A DNA stretch of 64,000 nucleotides from Fragum whitleyi (Eukaryota; Mollusca; Bivalvia; Cardiida; Cardiidae). The translations under genes and the position numbers were made by a program. The stretch lies in assembly GCA_948146395.1 (NCBI GenBank), contig OX411552.1:482501-546500 (forward strand). The letters are read 5' to 3'. Under the pieces are notes generated by a model. That model was not told the DNA's origin. It saw only the letters and a list, made by a program, of their open reading frames with translations, and ran no database searches. This document shows, piece after piece, positions 46,818 to 58,754 of the stretch (position 1 is its first letter; each line of letters opens with the position of its first letter).

Positions 46818-47119
46818 ATTAGTTTGAATGGGGTTTTTAGCTGCTTTCTACAATCTTTCAGCTATATAGCAGTCGCTGGAGTACCTAACAATTTATTCCT
46901 AGTATAATTACTCACAACAGTACTACCATTACATCCTTCCCTAGCCTCAAGTTGCAGCTATCCTACATAGGGCTTAGATTATCAACTCATTTGTTAGAGA
47001 CAAAATAGTCAGAAAGAATGAGTGCCACTGTCAGGTTCAAACCCGGGATTTCTAGAATGACAGTCTGATGCGCTCCCAACTGCGCTATGATAGCGAATGT
47101 GAATGATCTAGTAATAAAA
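46818..47119 (-). mobile_element. tRNA-derived SINE, diverged copy
   Basis: This is the same family as 35249-35530 but older. The tail-side GTTTGAATGGGG, the CAATCTTTCAGCTATATAGC body and the AACCCGGGATTTCTAGAATG head region are recognisable. Flanking ACAAAAAGAA occurs at 46808-46817 and 47120-47129, a probable target duplication in low-complexity sequence. The exact head end is uncertain. Confidence 0.72.
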
Positions 47120-47956
47120 ACAAAAAGAAGACTTTTTTTGAAGGAATTGGGAAAATTAACCTCACTTTAAAGGGGGAAAGCAAAAAGAAATCAATTTGGT
47201 ATTAAGTTTTAATCAAGAAAAAAATCTCCCTGACACTGTCCCTGTTTGGCATAGCCCGATGGGAGCTTTTATTAGGAAAAAAAAAAGTGATTTCTTTGTA
47301 CTTTGGTAGAAGAATAAGATTGATTCGGAGACTGTTTGTTAATATTAAAGATTGAGGAACTATAGACAATTACTGGAGAAATACAGAGAAAATTAAGAAC
47401 ATATCATTTTGTTAGAAATCAAATTTATAAAACCAATTTGCATTGGGCAAGTCAATTATAACCCACATATAGATTTGCTGTAATTGGAATGTCAATGAAA
47501 ATGATTGTGTATGTTTGAAAAATTAGGATTTTATTGAATTATGATAAAGCATAGATATAGAATCGACAACGGCTGATGAAGTTTATGAAGACAAAGAAGA
47601 TTTTTGATCCAATTAGTAGCAGAAAACTTGTCAATAATGTTTTCCTTTAATTTTGCCTTATTGGGTTAACATTCTGTGACAATTTGCTTTCACAATATTA
47701 TTCCTTGATTCCTAAAATATGGAATTCTTATACATAGCAGTTTCATTTTGACATTTTTTGTGAAAAAGTATCCGGTGATTCAATGGATATGTCATATGAA
47801 ATAAATAAAAAAAAACGTGTAATTCTTAATATTTCAGACATTTTTTTTTGTTTGTAAAAAGTAATTATTGTCTTATTCTCTTTTGAAAGATTTATAATTT
47901 CATAATTTAAATACAATCAAATTTTATTCAAAAATGTTCTTATTTACAATAATTTA

Positions 47957-48128
47957 CCTTAAGGTAATGGACTTGTTATAGTTTCATATTGTTTTGGAAG
48001 TAATGAATTTCAACAGAGTTAACCGAGGTTTCCTAATGACACATTAGGAAACCTCGGTCAACATTGTGAAAGTTCCTGACTTCATGACTTCAAAAAGGTT
48101 TCGAAACTTTCACAGGTCCACTATCTTA
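47957..48128. mobile_element. Foldback MITE, family C copy 4
   Basis: TTAAGGTAATGGACTTGTTA and the closing TTTCACAGGTCCACTATCTT ends enclose the family core, GAGGTTTCCTAATG and CATTAGGAAACCTC around a short loop. Confidence 0.8.
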
Positions 48129-48764
48129 ATTATGGCTTTGATGGAAAAAGGTAATTTTTGACAAATATGACAACAATTTTTATACGACATCGTCATCAAT
48201 CAAAGAGAATGACTAGTCCTCAAAATCTCTCTAAGTTTGTCTCAATTAGCACAGTGCAGCGTCCCGTCATAATTAACAAAGGTGTTTCACATAAACCGAC
48301 TGTCATATCATCGCCTTAAGTAGTAGGTGTAGTGCCGAAATCTCACTCCCCCAACATGAATACGTTCATCATCGTTATGAAGTGAACAGGCTAATACAAA
48401 AAATCTTGGCAAAACATTTAATGTCTGTCATCTTCATATGTTTTTAATGTGACAAACGAAGAATCACTTACATTAAATAATGTTAACCCTGTATTTACCT
48501 TTTGCAAATGAGTTATGAATAACAAATTTACTACCATTTACACTTTTCTGCATTTTCTTGGCTGCATTTTTTTTCAAGTTAAAATATGCTTTTGATAAAC
48601 ATTTTTAGGAATGTTTAAAAATTTAACAAAAAACAACTTAAATGGTTGGAAAACATAGCACTAGAGATAAAAGTGCCTTTGCCAGTCATTTCAAACAATT
48701 TGACACATAAACCCTCTGCCAAAATTTTGTGTGACTAATATCCCCTGCAAAAAAATTCAAAAAA

Positions 48765-48935
48765 CTGGTTCATGAACATGCTGGAATGTAAATAGACAGT
48801 TCAAGAACTAGGTCTTGAAGTTCAAGAACTAAATTTGAAAGTTCTTGATTCACATTCATAATTCTGGAACTTCAATAAAAAGATCTTGAATTTTTTGTGT
48901 TCTAGAACATAAAGAACCAGTTCTTTAACTTTTTC
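48765..48935. repeat. AGTTCAAGAACT-rich element, second copy
   Basis: Starts ACTGGTTCATGAACATGCTG, contains AGTTCAAGAACTAGGTCTTG and ends near AACCAGTTCTTTAACTTTTT. See the related segment at 44878. Confidence 0.55.
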
Positions 48936-49037
48936 ACAGGGTATATTTGAATGAAGTCATCTTTCATTCAAATGGACCCAAAGAGGGTACCAATATGCTA
49001 AAGATCATACTGCTTTGGCATTCTGACTGCAGTGCTG

Positions 49038-49167
49038 CCCTGTGTTTAGGGTGAAAATGTTAGCGAAGTGCTTTCAAAATAATACCTCGCTTTGCACATA
49101 TGTGCATGTGCAAAGTGGGGTATCATCTCAAAGCGCTTGAAAAATGCTTTTACATCCTGAAAAAGGG
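49038..49167. mobile_element. Palindromic MITE, family A copy 6
   Basis: CCCTGTGTTTAGGGTGAAAA and TTTTACATCCTG ends with GCGAAGTGCTTTCAAAATAA inner arm and GTGCAAAGTGGGGTATCATC counterpart. Confidence 0.78.
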
Positions 49168-49696
49168 GCTAGTTCTCTCAGTGATTTTATTTATAATAGT
49201 TAACAACACTGCAATAATTACCACAGTGTTTAGAGAAATATAAATCATTATGAATTAAACCTAGAAATGTGTCAACAACTAATAATTCAGTCTATCAGCC
49301 TTCAATGACAGCTTATTAATTTTTTCTTAGAATAAGGCAGCAAAAACTAGTTGCAGGGTGTTATTATCAGGGCAGTTAATTGCACAGAGTACCATAAGGT
49401 AATTATAATCATATCAGAAACTGAACTGTACCTAGCAATTACACTTGAACTACTATTACACTTCCATACTCTTGTCTGCCTAATTTTGTAAGATCATTGT
49501 TGACATTTAATTTTTTCCATAAACAGACATTACATACAAAGGCAATGTCACTTTGGAAGGGATTAGACTTTTTAATTGTTACATAAACTCTGATTTTTTT
49601 ATGCCGAATTTTGCCTACAGCGTCTTCTGCAGTTAAACACAATTTCTACAAATTTCTATAAGTTTGGTCATGATTTCAAATTATTGAGGGGTCAGT

Positions 49697-49739
49697 GCAA
49701 TACTCTTGTAAATGCCTAGGCATTTACAATAGTATTGTT
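49697..49739. repeat. Loopless palindrome centred on CCTAGG
   Basis: CAATACTCTTGTAAATGCC meets GGCATTTACAATAGTATTG with essentially no loop and one mismatch. Confidence 0.75.
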
Positions 49740-50390
49740 CTGAACCTCCCCCCCCCCAAATACTTTGCTATGAGATACTCTCGAAGGACATCTCCAAATA
49801 TATCTTTTGAAAAAAAAAAAGAATACAACAAATAGACAAATTAAAAGGTTAAGTTCCATGTTACCATACTAATGACAGCCTTGATTCTTATTTTACTTGC
49901 ATGATGCCACCAACCTGAATACAAAGAGTTAGTTTTCTGGACAATGTAATATTTTCTTGATGTATTTATTGATTTTGATATTAAGTGGATGTGTGCATCA
50001 ACTGCAAGCACATTTCTGCATTTCTGGACAGTTAAGTGACCTCATAGAGGTCATGACCCCTTCAGGAGGAGAGCTGGGTTTATTTACAACAAATTAATTG
50101 AATTTCCCCTTTTCTTCATTGTGTGCTAGCTTTCTTTCAGTATGCAAATGCTGCTATAATTGGCAGAAAATGATTTGATTTTCTCCAATTGCCATTTAAA
50201 CTAGAGGACTTTGGCTCAAGATTTGCTCATTTTCTTGACAAAATATCATTTGCAACTTTTAATAGTAATTGTTTCCCGATTTGAAAGAGTCCTTAAAAAC
50301 AAAACTAGATGACAATAGAAGAAACAGTTTGTAAAAGGATGAATTGTTGTTGTAATTCTATAATTGTTTCAGAATTAATGCACATTCATG

Positions 50391-50636
50391 TTAACCCTTG
50401 TCATGTTGAATAAATTTTGGCTAAAAATTTTCATCAAAATCAAAGGGCTAAAAGCACTGAGAGTACCAACTGTAGGTCAATTTTTATTTCAAAAACTAAA
50501 TCTTTTGACAATTCTGGTTTGAAATGAGGAACAGGTGGTGTAGACTAACATCAGTCTGCACATATGTGCAGGCTGATGTTTGTCTATAGCTCCTGCCAAA
50601 GCAGGAAAATTCCTGGTTCAGCATGACAATAGTTAA
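50391..50636. mobile_element. TTAA-type MITE, family D copy 2
   Basis: Bounded by TTAA on both sides. The left end CCCTTGTCATGTTGAATAAA and the right end GGTTCAGCATGACAATAG are inverted. It contains the internal palindrome ATCAGTCTGCACATATGTGC with AGGCTGAT. Confidence 0.85.
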
Positions 50637-51420
50637 GTTCTATGTGTTAGTTTTTTCAACTTGAACGAGTCTTAAAGTTTGAAGCGTTGTGTTCTGTAAT
50701 CTGTTAAGTTGGAAATCCCAAACAGATATAGGGTGAGGGCATTTTTGATGAATGAATGCAGATATTAGAAAAGATGAAGCTAGGATCATAATTGATATAA
50801 TTGGTGAGAATCAAAGGTGAATGTATCTTATAGTTTACACTTTACTGATAATATTTTGTGAGAGAATAATTCTACTGGAAAGTTTTATATCTTTGCATTC
50901 CAATACAACAAATCTTGTAGATGGAAACCTATAAAATTACTATCTTTAGGTTATGAAACATTAAAAGAGTTCAGGCATCAATCTCCTTTGAGAGTCAAAG
51001 TTCATAAAGTCATTATTTTGATCATTGGAAATTTCATTTCAATCTATTCAGACTGATAGTGTAGCATGATGATTTTAAGATACTGACAATTGAGCTAAAG
51101 AGCTAAAGAGGGTATGACTCTTTAAAGCACTAATAGTTTCATCTGTAGTGAGTTGGGAGGGGGGACCTTTTGGGTCCTATATTGCTCAGCAGAAGAGAGG
51201 CTGTATTGAAAGGTCTCAGGTTCCAGTTACTGTTCAAATTAATGTTTTCAGCAGAATATTCAAAGACCATGTCTAGAAGTGTTTTTTAACTGCAAGAACA
51301 TGCTATGCTCTTGTTATAGTTGCAGCCTGAATTGCTGATTGCGTCATAAAATTGGTTTTGAATGATAAAGACATTACACTTGTTGCAACCATACTTAGGA
51401 TGATGATGTGCATATTGACC

Positions 51421-52350
51421 TGACTAATGGTTCTTATTTTAATAGACACTAGTCACCATACCTGTATGGGATCTGTAATATATCTGTAGGACACAGTCAC
51501 TTCTAAATACTTTGTTACTGAATCTGCATTTACATGTATGTATGAAGAATGGACCATCATTGTTTAATTAAAACCATACCTGTATGGGATCTATAATGCA
51601 TCTGTCGGCATTTCACTTCCAAAAACTTTGTTACAGATTCTGCATTTATGTTTGAAGAATGGCTCATTATTGTTATGTAAATACTATTTACCTGTACAGG
51701 ATCTGTAATGTATCTGCAGGACACAGTTACTTCTAAATACTATGTTACAGATTCTTCATTTATGTTTGAGGAATGGATCATTGAAACATTAAATACTCTA
51801 TACCTGTATGTAATCTGTAACAATCTTTAGAGCACTGTCACTTTCAAATACTTTGTTACAGATTCTACATTTATGTTTGAGCAATGGTTCATTGTTATAA
51901 TAAATACTATACCTCTATGGGATCTGTAATGTATCTGTAAAGCACTGTCATTTCTTAATACTTTGTGACAGATTCTGCATTTATGTTCGAAGAATGGTTC
52001 ATTGTTTTGAAAAATATTATACCTGTATGGGATCTGTAATGTATCTGTAGAGCACTATCACTTCCAAATACTTTGTTATAGATTCTACATTTATGTTTGA
52101 AGAATGGATCATCATTGTTATGTTAAATATTATACCTATATGGGATCTGTTATGTATCTGTAAAGCACTGTCACTTCTAAATACTTTGTTACAGATTCTA
52201 CATTTATATTTGATTAATGGTTCATTGTTACATTAAATACTATACCTGTATGGGATCTGTAATGTATCTGTAGAGCACTGTCACTTCTAAATTATTTGTA
52301 ACAGATTTGTTTCATTTATGTTTGAGCAATGGTTCATTATTTTAAAAAAA
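51421..52350 (-). pseudogene. Eight tandem decayed copies of a sall zinc-finger exon with donors
   Basis: Downstream of exon 52482-52360 lie eight diverged copies of its last ~85 bp plus donor plus ~25 bp of intron. Donor-side exon ends fall at 52246, 52136, 52023, 51913, 51804, 51692, 51580 and 51462 (period 109-118 bp). Every copy keeps a G|GTA donor. Copies ending 52136 and 51913 still encode an intact C2H2 finger ([21 protein letters not shown] and [21 protein letters not shown]). 52023 has the second Cys changed to Tyr. 51692 has a stop at the first Cys. 51462 loses a Cys and a His. 52246, 51804 and 51580 are frameshifted. None carries the acceptor or the 5' third of the exon, so they are not obvious alternative exons. 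Confidence 0.88.
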
Positions 52351-52359
52351 ATATTATAC

Positions 52360-52482
52360 CTGTATGGGATCTGTAATGTATCTGTAGGGCACTATCACTT
52401 CCAAATACTTTGTTACAGATTCTACATTTATGTTTGAAGAATGGATCATCATTGTTCCCATAGCGTTGACTTTCAGATGAAC
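52360..52482 (-). CDS. sall: Sall exon encoding finger 1 of the first pair
   Basis: This is a 123-bp exon from TATTTCTAG|GTTCATCTG (52482) to CATACAG|GTATAAT (52360), phase 1 in and out. It encodes [15 protein letters not shown] and then [24 protein letters not shown], a C2H2 finger (C-x2-C-x12-H-x3-H) whose sequence matches the first finger of the first SALL pair. The linker Gly codon is completed by exon 31735-30524 (EKPFQC), 20.6 kb away. The first sall exon(s) with the start codon must lie upstream, beyond the window. Its 3' part has been amplified into the tandem array immediately downstream. Confidence 0.9.
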
Positions 52483-52592
52483 CTAGAAATAGAAGAAGGT
52501 ATAGTAAAAATAAGACATTACAAAACAACAAATCTGGCTTGAGGAGGTTGCAAACCATTACTAAGTATTTAAGACCCACAAGCTTAAGTGAG

Positions 52593-52648
52593 TGATCAAA
52601 AATCAATTTTGTCTATACAAAGGTGTAGACAAAATTGATCTTTGATCT
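52593..52648. repeat. Hairpin next to the sall finger-1 exon
   Basis: GATCAAAAATCAATTTTGTC with TATAC pairs with GTAGACAAAATTGATCTTTG with ATC, about 110 bp upstream of the exon acceptor. Confidence 0.7.
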
Positions 52649-53339
52649 CTAACTTAAAATCATAGAATTATGATGTACATTGTATAAGTTGAAATCGCTG
52701 ATTCAAGTGGAGAAAATACATGAAAATACTTTTTTTAATTAATTATTTTCCTTTGTATTTTGTTACTCTTCATTCTTCTATTTTGTTCTCATCAGCCTAT
52801 TTGCTTGGATAAAATGGTACATGGGTTAGAATGCATGCGACCAAGACATTATACATTCCTAGATATTTTTCAATTGACAAAAATCAACTTTTTTTTTATT
52901 TGGAACCAATTGAGGTTGTCTTTGTCTGCAAGCTTAACATTTCCTTCTTTTTCAAACAATAGAAAAAAGTAACAATTTTGCCCAGCCTAAATATTCTACG
53001 AGTCAGAAGGACTGGAATATCTTCACATTATATACAGACAGGCGCAGATTTGACATGCATGATTGTATTCCATTAGTTCTACAAACACTGTATGATTAAT
53101 ACGTGATATGGGTGGATTGTTTAGAAATGAGAATGATAAGATATTATTACAAATAATAAGAGGGCTTATCAACCAGCATCTGTTATATGTCTTTAACAAT
53201 ATGACAGCTCTTTGTTTAGGCTGAGTTCAAGTATTTATTAATAATTAAGTTTTTTACTGCCACCTATACGCCTACAAAATGTAGTCCCACCATGCCAATG
53301 AAAATATACCAGTATGCATACAGCATAATATTTGATATA

Positions 53340-53674
53340 CGGTAAGAATTGTAATAGAGCCCCATGATGTAATAATACCCCATTCCCCCTTTTCAGGATA
53401 GAATCGACCATTTTTGATGTGATTTAACAAACTCTTGAAGCCTCTAATAGAGGCCCATGCTCACAAAATGAAGGTCACTAGAAATTAAACAGAGGCTTTA
53501 TGCACATTTTCGACAATCAAATGTTGATATTTTGTGTGGATTGTTTATTTTTGGCCATTGTTTCACCATCATAACAAATAATTATGTAGCATAGCCTCTA
53601 ATAAAAGACTTTCCCTTTCTTATGAAAATGCAATGATTCTAATAGAACCCGGGGTTCTATTCAAACTTTTACTG
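53340..53674. mobile_element. TA-flanked pogo/Tigger-type MITE
   Basis: The ends CGGTAAGAATTGTAATAGAG and, on the other strand, CAGTAAAAGTTTGAATAGAA are inverted and flanked by TA (53338-53339, 53675-53676). The left part matches 41400-41640 in opposite orientation. No coding capacity. Confidence 0.7.
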
Positions 53675-55586
53675 TATACATAATGCCTGTAAATCTTAAT
53701 TTTCTTGATGATGATTATGATAAATAAATATCTAGAAATTTTATGTAAAGGGGCATCTATAAAGTAATTCTCTAATGCTTCATGTGTACAAGCCAAATGG
53801 CCAAAGAATGCAGTGCCTTCAAAAATCATGAAAATAATATGTTTGACTTGGTGTACTGTGTTACAATGTCAGTCCCTCTCATAAGTTAAGGTCTCTTCTT
53901 GCAGCTAAAATAATCTAGCAATTGGCTCCTGTCTCTAATTTTTCTCTAAAAAAGTGAAAAGATAATAATGACAAATCACGTTATCATAAATACGCCTGTT
54001 CCTCATTTGTTAGATTTGCCGAAACATTCAATTATAAAAATAATCTCCAAACAACCTTATGAATCATGAGATTAAAATCTCGGAATGCAGATTTTGTCGA
54101 GGCAAAAAAATTAATTTCCTGTCCCTGTGAAATGTACAGAAAACATATGTTTCACAAGTAATAAATAATATGTCAATTAGAAGTTTTCTTGGAGAGTATT
54201 CCAAGCACACTGTTTCTGGCCTGCTCCCACAACAATCTTCCAGAAATTGTATGATTTAATAAGCAATATTTTGATAGATAATTTCTGACGTTTCTGGGAT
54301 AATAAACTTTACGATGCAGGTAATTACCAAATACCTGTCATCATTCAGCCAATCAAACTCATCCACAATCACGTATGAAAAGGAAAATGTTTTCATAAAC
54401 TCATATTTTTGCCAAGATGAAGTTACGATAGAGGCATTCCAAAATGGCAGGGCAGACAAAGAATGACAATCGGAACTAGATACATGCGCTGTTGGCAATA
54501 AAGTGCATTATTTTATTACTTTCAAACTGCCTACAACCGTCCATCATCATATGAGAGGAGTCTACAATGCCAAAAAGACAGAGAAGAACAGAAAGAGAAC
54601 ATTTCAATGTTGGCATGACGAATTATTATATAATAGAGGCTAAAGAGGCCCTGGTTAGTGGAAGTCTAAAATCTGTAATTATTCACAAAATCCCATGAAA
54701 TATTGGAGTATTTTTTATTTTGAAATAAGAAGATTGTACCCCATTTTCAGGATAGCTTTTTGTAACTAAATAAATAAATAGGTCTCCCAGTTGAAGAAAA
54801 ACATGCAAATCATATCATTTCTTTAATTCTTTTAATCAAATTTCATGGAACTGCATAGTTGCTTATATACAGGAGTCCGGAATATTGAATGTAGGGAATG
54901 GATGAGATAACCAGTAATTTCTCATTAATGCTTTTTGAGTGATTATTGAAAAAATGGTAGATTATCATTTTATAAACTCAGCGTCAAAACAGTGAAACTA
55001 CAAAAAAGATATACATTGTTTCACCCATTGCACCCTTTTTGAAGTTATCTTAGTGTACATAAAAAAATTACTTAATGATGTTACTTCGCAATCACAGCAA
55101 CATGAAGCCGTCAAAAAAAAAATGTCACATGGTATTCAATATTTGCATTAAAGAAATAAAAACATCATTTGTTATATAAAAGCTAAAAATATAGAAAAAT
55201 ATTGTAAAAAACTCAAAACGTGTAAGATTTTAATTTTGTGGTAAGGTCGTAATGTTCAATTTATTAATGTATATATTGTCTCAAAAATGTAATGGAAAAA
55301 TCCATACCATTTGAGAAATTCCATTTTAAAATGGCATTAATTCTTTGATCTTATCTATGATTTTAATACCATTTCGATGCTCAAATCGTAAGTCAGCTCA
55401 TTTTTGTCATTTCCCAGGACAATCAAATAATTAAACAGAAATCTCAAGCCACTGAGCATTTCTACCAAAACAGATTCAGGCTAAATTGTACCAATCCTGT
55501 CTAAAATTAATGAAAAATTTACTACTTTCAGAATTGTTTTTTAAATAATTCCACAGTAAAAATCACACATAACTTAAATCAGAGTG

Positions 55587-55647
55587 TCATTGCAAAACCG
55601 TTGTAAGTACCTATAAATTTATGGGGACTTACAATAGTTTTGCACAT
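55587..55647. mobile_element. Short palindrome, family B copy 5, diverged
   Basis: CATTGCAAAACCGTTGTAAG with TACCTATA is followed by TATGGGGACTTACAATAGTT with TTGCAC. Confidence 0.65.
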
Positions 55648-55968
55648 TTATATGCACTTACATTAGAGCCTGTGCGTGAGGTTTCAAACAATTTTGAATA
55701 TGCGCAAAGCAACAACTTTGGCCAGCCTGTGCAACTGCACAGTCTGACCATAGTCTTCACTATGCGCTTTGTAGTTACAAATAGTCTCAAAGTATCTGTA
55801 GACCATCAGGTAACTTTATTTTCTAGAGTCTTTGGCTTTCTATGCCTCTTAATGTTTGGACCTCACTAACATTCTAAATTATTGAAAATGTCACGCAAAT
55901 GCTCATTATGTTTTTTGACATGTACAGAACCATAGTTTTGCACTGACCCCACAATATAGATTGATGGT

Positions 55969-56031
55969 CCAGCATGAAAACAGTTGTAACTGCCTATAGA
56001 CATATAGGCAGTTACAACTGTTTTGTGCTTA
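55969..56031. mobile_element. Short palindrome, family B copy 6
   Basis: CCAGCATGAAAACAGTTGTA with ACTGCCTATA pairs with TATAGGCAGTTACAACTGTT with TTGTGCTT. Confidence 0.78.
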
Positions 56032-56509
56032 ATTGAGATTTCAGTAAATTTTAAAGGAGTTTCAGCAGAAAATAAGGATCAGAAACAATTTGCAATGTTC
56101 TAATGAGATGTCGTAACTACTGAATCCCTTCCAAAACAGCAATTAGAAATGAATTTCATTACCATGGTGTTTAAATAATTAATAAATACCAGCATTCTCA
56201 AGACCTCAAAATACTCTTTACATCGAAAATTTTTTATTTAAGTATATCATAACTTGACATAATGTTTTTTATTTGGATTTTTGACAATACTTTTACAGAG
56301 TGCATAATCAATTGATCAACTGATCACAACTGATCAAACATTTTGCTTAAAGTGCATGACCTGTCACTCAAAAGATGACCATCTAGGGACAAATATTTGG
56401 AAAAAGGGATTGGTTACTGAATATTTAACCCAAGGTTTATTTTTAAAATTAAATCTATAGTGGAACTTTAGTATGGATATAATGATTCTAGATTCAGAAA
56501 ATCAGCCAA

Positions 56510-56576
56510 GTGTGAAAAATTTTTGACTTAAGGCAGCCTGCGCTTACTGCGCAGTATGACTTAAGTCAATATTTTC
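56510..56576. repeat. Hairpin with TTGACTTAAG arms
   Basis: GTGAAAAATTTTTGACTTAA pairs with TTAAGTCAATATTTTCAC, with an inner CTGCGC/GCGCAG stem. Confidence 0.7.
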
Positions 56577-56708
56577 ACTTTACCCAGAAAATTTATTTCA
56601 CACCCCTACCCCCAACCTCCCCCGGTCAGTCATAAACATCCAACTCTTTTTCCAGTCATCTTAGTTGTGGCTTAATTATACAATGTTACTGTATCAAATG
56701 TAACATTA

Positions 56709-56871
56709 TGGTAGTGGACCCGTATTAGTTTTGCAACGTTTTGAAAGTAATGAACTTTAACAGTGTTTACCAAGGTTTCCTAATGATTGTCATTAGGAAA
56801 CCTCTGTCAACATTGTAAAAGATCACGAGATCCTAAATGTTGCCAAACTCTTTTACAGTTCCAATACCTTA
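56709..56871. mobile_element. Foldback MITE, family C copy 5
   Basis: TGGTAGTGGACCCGTATTAG and TTTTACAGTTCCAATACC ends. The central stem CAAGGTTTCCTAATGA / TCATTAGGAAACCTCT is intact. Confidence 0.8.
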
Positions 56872-58754
56872 AGGTCAACATTTTTTTTTTCAGTATTGAG
56901 GGAGTAAAAGACCAGAATCAGTCAATCAGATTACTATCTCTTATAATCAACATTTCTCTACTCCAGCCATAGAAACATTCCCTCTAACGGAATTGTTGTA
57001 TGAATAATATAACATTCCCATTTCCTTATTGAACATTGATTTCATAAATCGGATGAAAAAAGATGACGACAAGATGGTTCGAGGCAATCAAATATTCGTC
57101 CCAAGTGTTGCTGGCGGTTTTTAACACTCATAATTGTTCGTTTTTAAGTGGTTGCTATGTTTATTTTGGATGCGGAAGAATGATGAATATTGGCATTCTG
57201 AAATTCTGTACGTTATTAGTTGTCACTTTACGTCAAAACATGGCAATATTTGTTATTGATGGAGCTGGGCTAGTGTGTTTATTACGATGAGTTTTGCCGC
57301 TAACAATGACAAGAGGACACCAATATAACAGGAGTCAAGAGCTAAGGCCAATCTTCAGTAAATCAGATAAATTCAAAGTACTGCAAGTCCTGCAGAAGAG
57401 TCTGCAGTTTTTATAACCTAATGCTAACATATTCATCCTTTTATTGACCATTTTATTTTGTCTTTTTTGGAAAAAAAAACATTTTAATCTTTTGAGGCTA
57501 AAAACTATCTTCTTCAATAATTTTGACATTGAAATTCTTATGTAATCAAGTATTTTGATCACATTGCAATTACATATGTAACGATTACATCACAGTATTG
57601 GACTCCATGATTCGTTTTGCTTTAGTATTTCTAAATCATTCCACTGACAATCTTGATATTTTAATAATTTTCATCAAATTTTGTACTTATGCACTGTAAA
57701 TTTAAAACAATGTCTTCCTTTATTGCAGTGCCAACACTTGATTGTAGATGCATGGTAAAGCAAAACCATCTGAGTAGAGAAAGGCCAATTTACAAAATTT
57801 CTTCTAGAGTTATCTCCCTAGATAGATTTTAAATGAAGCCCAACAAATTGTGGCAAATTAACGAATTTGATCTTTTCATTATGAAGTTTGGATCACTAAG
57901 AAAACAATATTGATGCTGCTAAAGGAAGAAGGAAGGAAATTCTGTTTTATTTAAGATACAGTTGTGAAACTGTAACAGACAGAGCTAAGGTCTGGGCAAA
58001 TAGAAAAATTGTTTTCTGACTGCTATCTCCAAACTTTCGAATCATGCCTAATCAATTACTCATACATAGTCTATGTCCAACAATTTCATCTTTTAAAACA
58101 GTTTAAAAGAAATTATACTAATCGGTTAAACATGAAATGCCATGGTTTCTTATCAGCCATGTAATTTTTGGTACGCTAAAACTTCCCCATCTTTTTCTAC
58201 TAAACAACATCTACATCTTCTTAATAAAGTAGTAAAATGAATTTGATATTCAGAAATAAAGCCAGTTATGCTCATCTTTTAAATTTTTATTTTAGCCAAA
58301 ATATGGAATGACATCAAGGTCACTAGTATCCATGAAAAACTTCTTTTTTTTAGTTTGACCTTGACTGATGACTTTAACTTTTAGTTTTAATTTGACATTG
58401 GTTAAAGTGTATCAATTAACTGTACCTTCATGAAAAATATGAACATTGTATCTTAAATACTTAAAATTAATAGGAAATTGTAACAGGATGGACTAAAATA
58501 CATATATAGAATAAGAAAATACATAGAACTATATTCACAATAAAATTCATAAGTCATGTGTGTTATTGTGTACACAGATAGCTCCTCCCATTTTTTTTAC
58601 TCTAAGTCATTCAAGAAAATTCTCCCAAGGTCAATATCATTACTTGTTCATTTATTTTATATCCAGATAAATGTATAAAACTAATTTACACCAAGAAAAA
58701 GGTGTAAAAATTTAGTTCTAAATTCAGAATTGTGATCATGTTATAATGGTTATA

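Larger units (their letters stand above)
31736..52359 (-). other. sall: 20.6-kb sall intron splitting the first finger pair
   Basis: The intron lies between the TG and EKP codons of the finger linker. I found no further sall exon in it. It holds an array of decayed exon copies at its 5' end (51421-52350), SINEs (35249, 42130, 46818), CAGTGG-ended elements (34279, 40835), an AT-rich foldback (36762), 43-bp and 36-bp minisatellites (37277, 37745) and foldbacks of families A, B, C and D. Segments without a listed feature, for example 32735-34270, 41640-42120, 43450-44870, 45060-46400 and 50640-51420, show nothing I can identify. Confidence 0.7.

Noticed and set aside
51462..52350. Exon copies as a set of mutually exclusive alternative zinc-finger exons
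   Set aside because: No copy has a recognisable acceptor with pyrimidine tract, all lack the exon 5' third, and six of eight are broken in the finger. Decoy donors remain possible.
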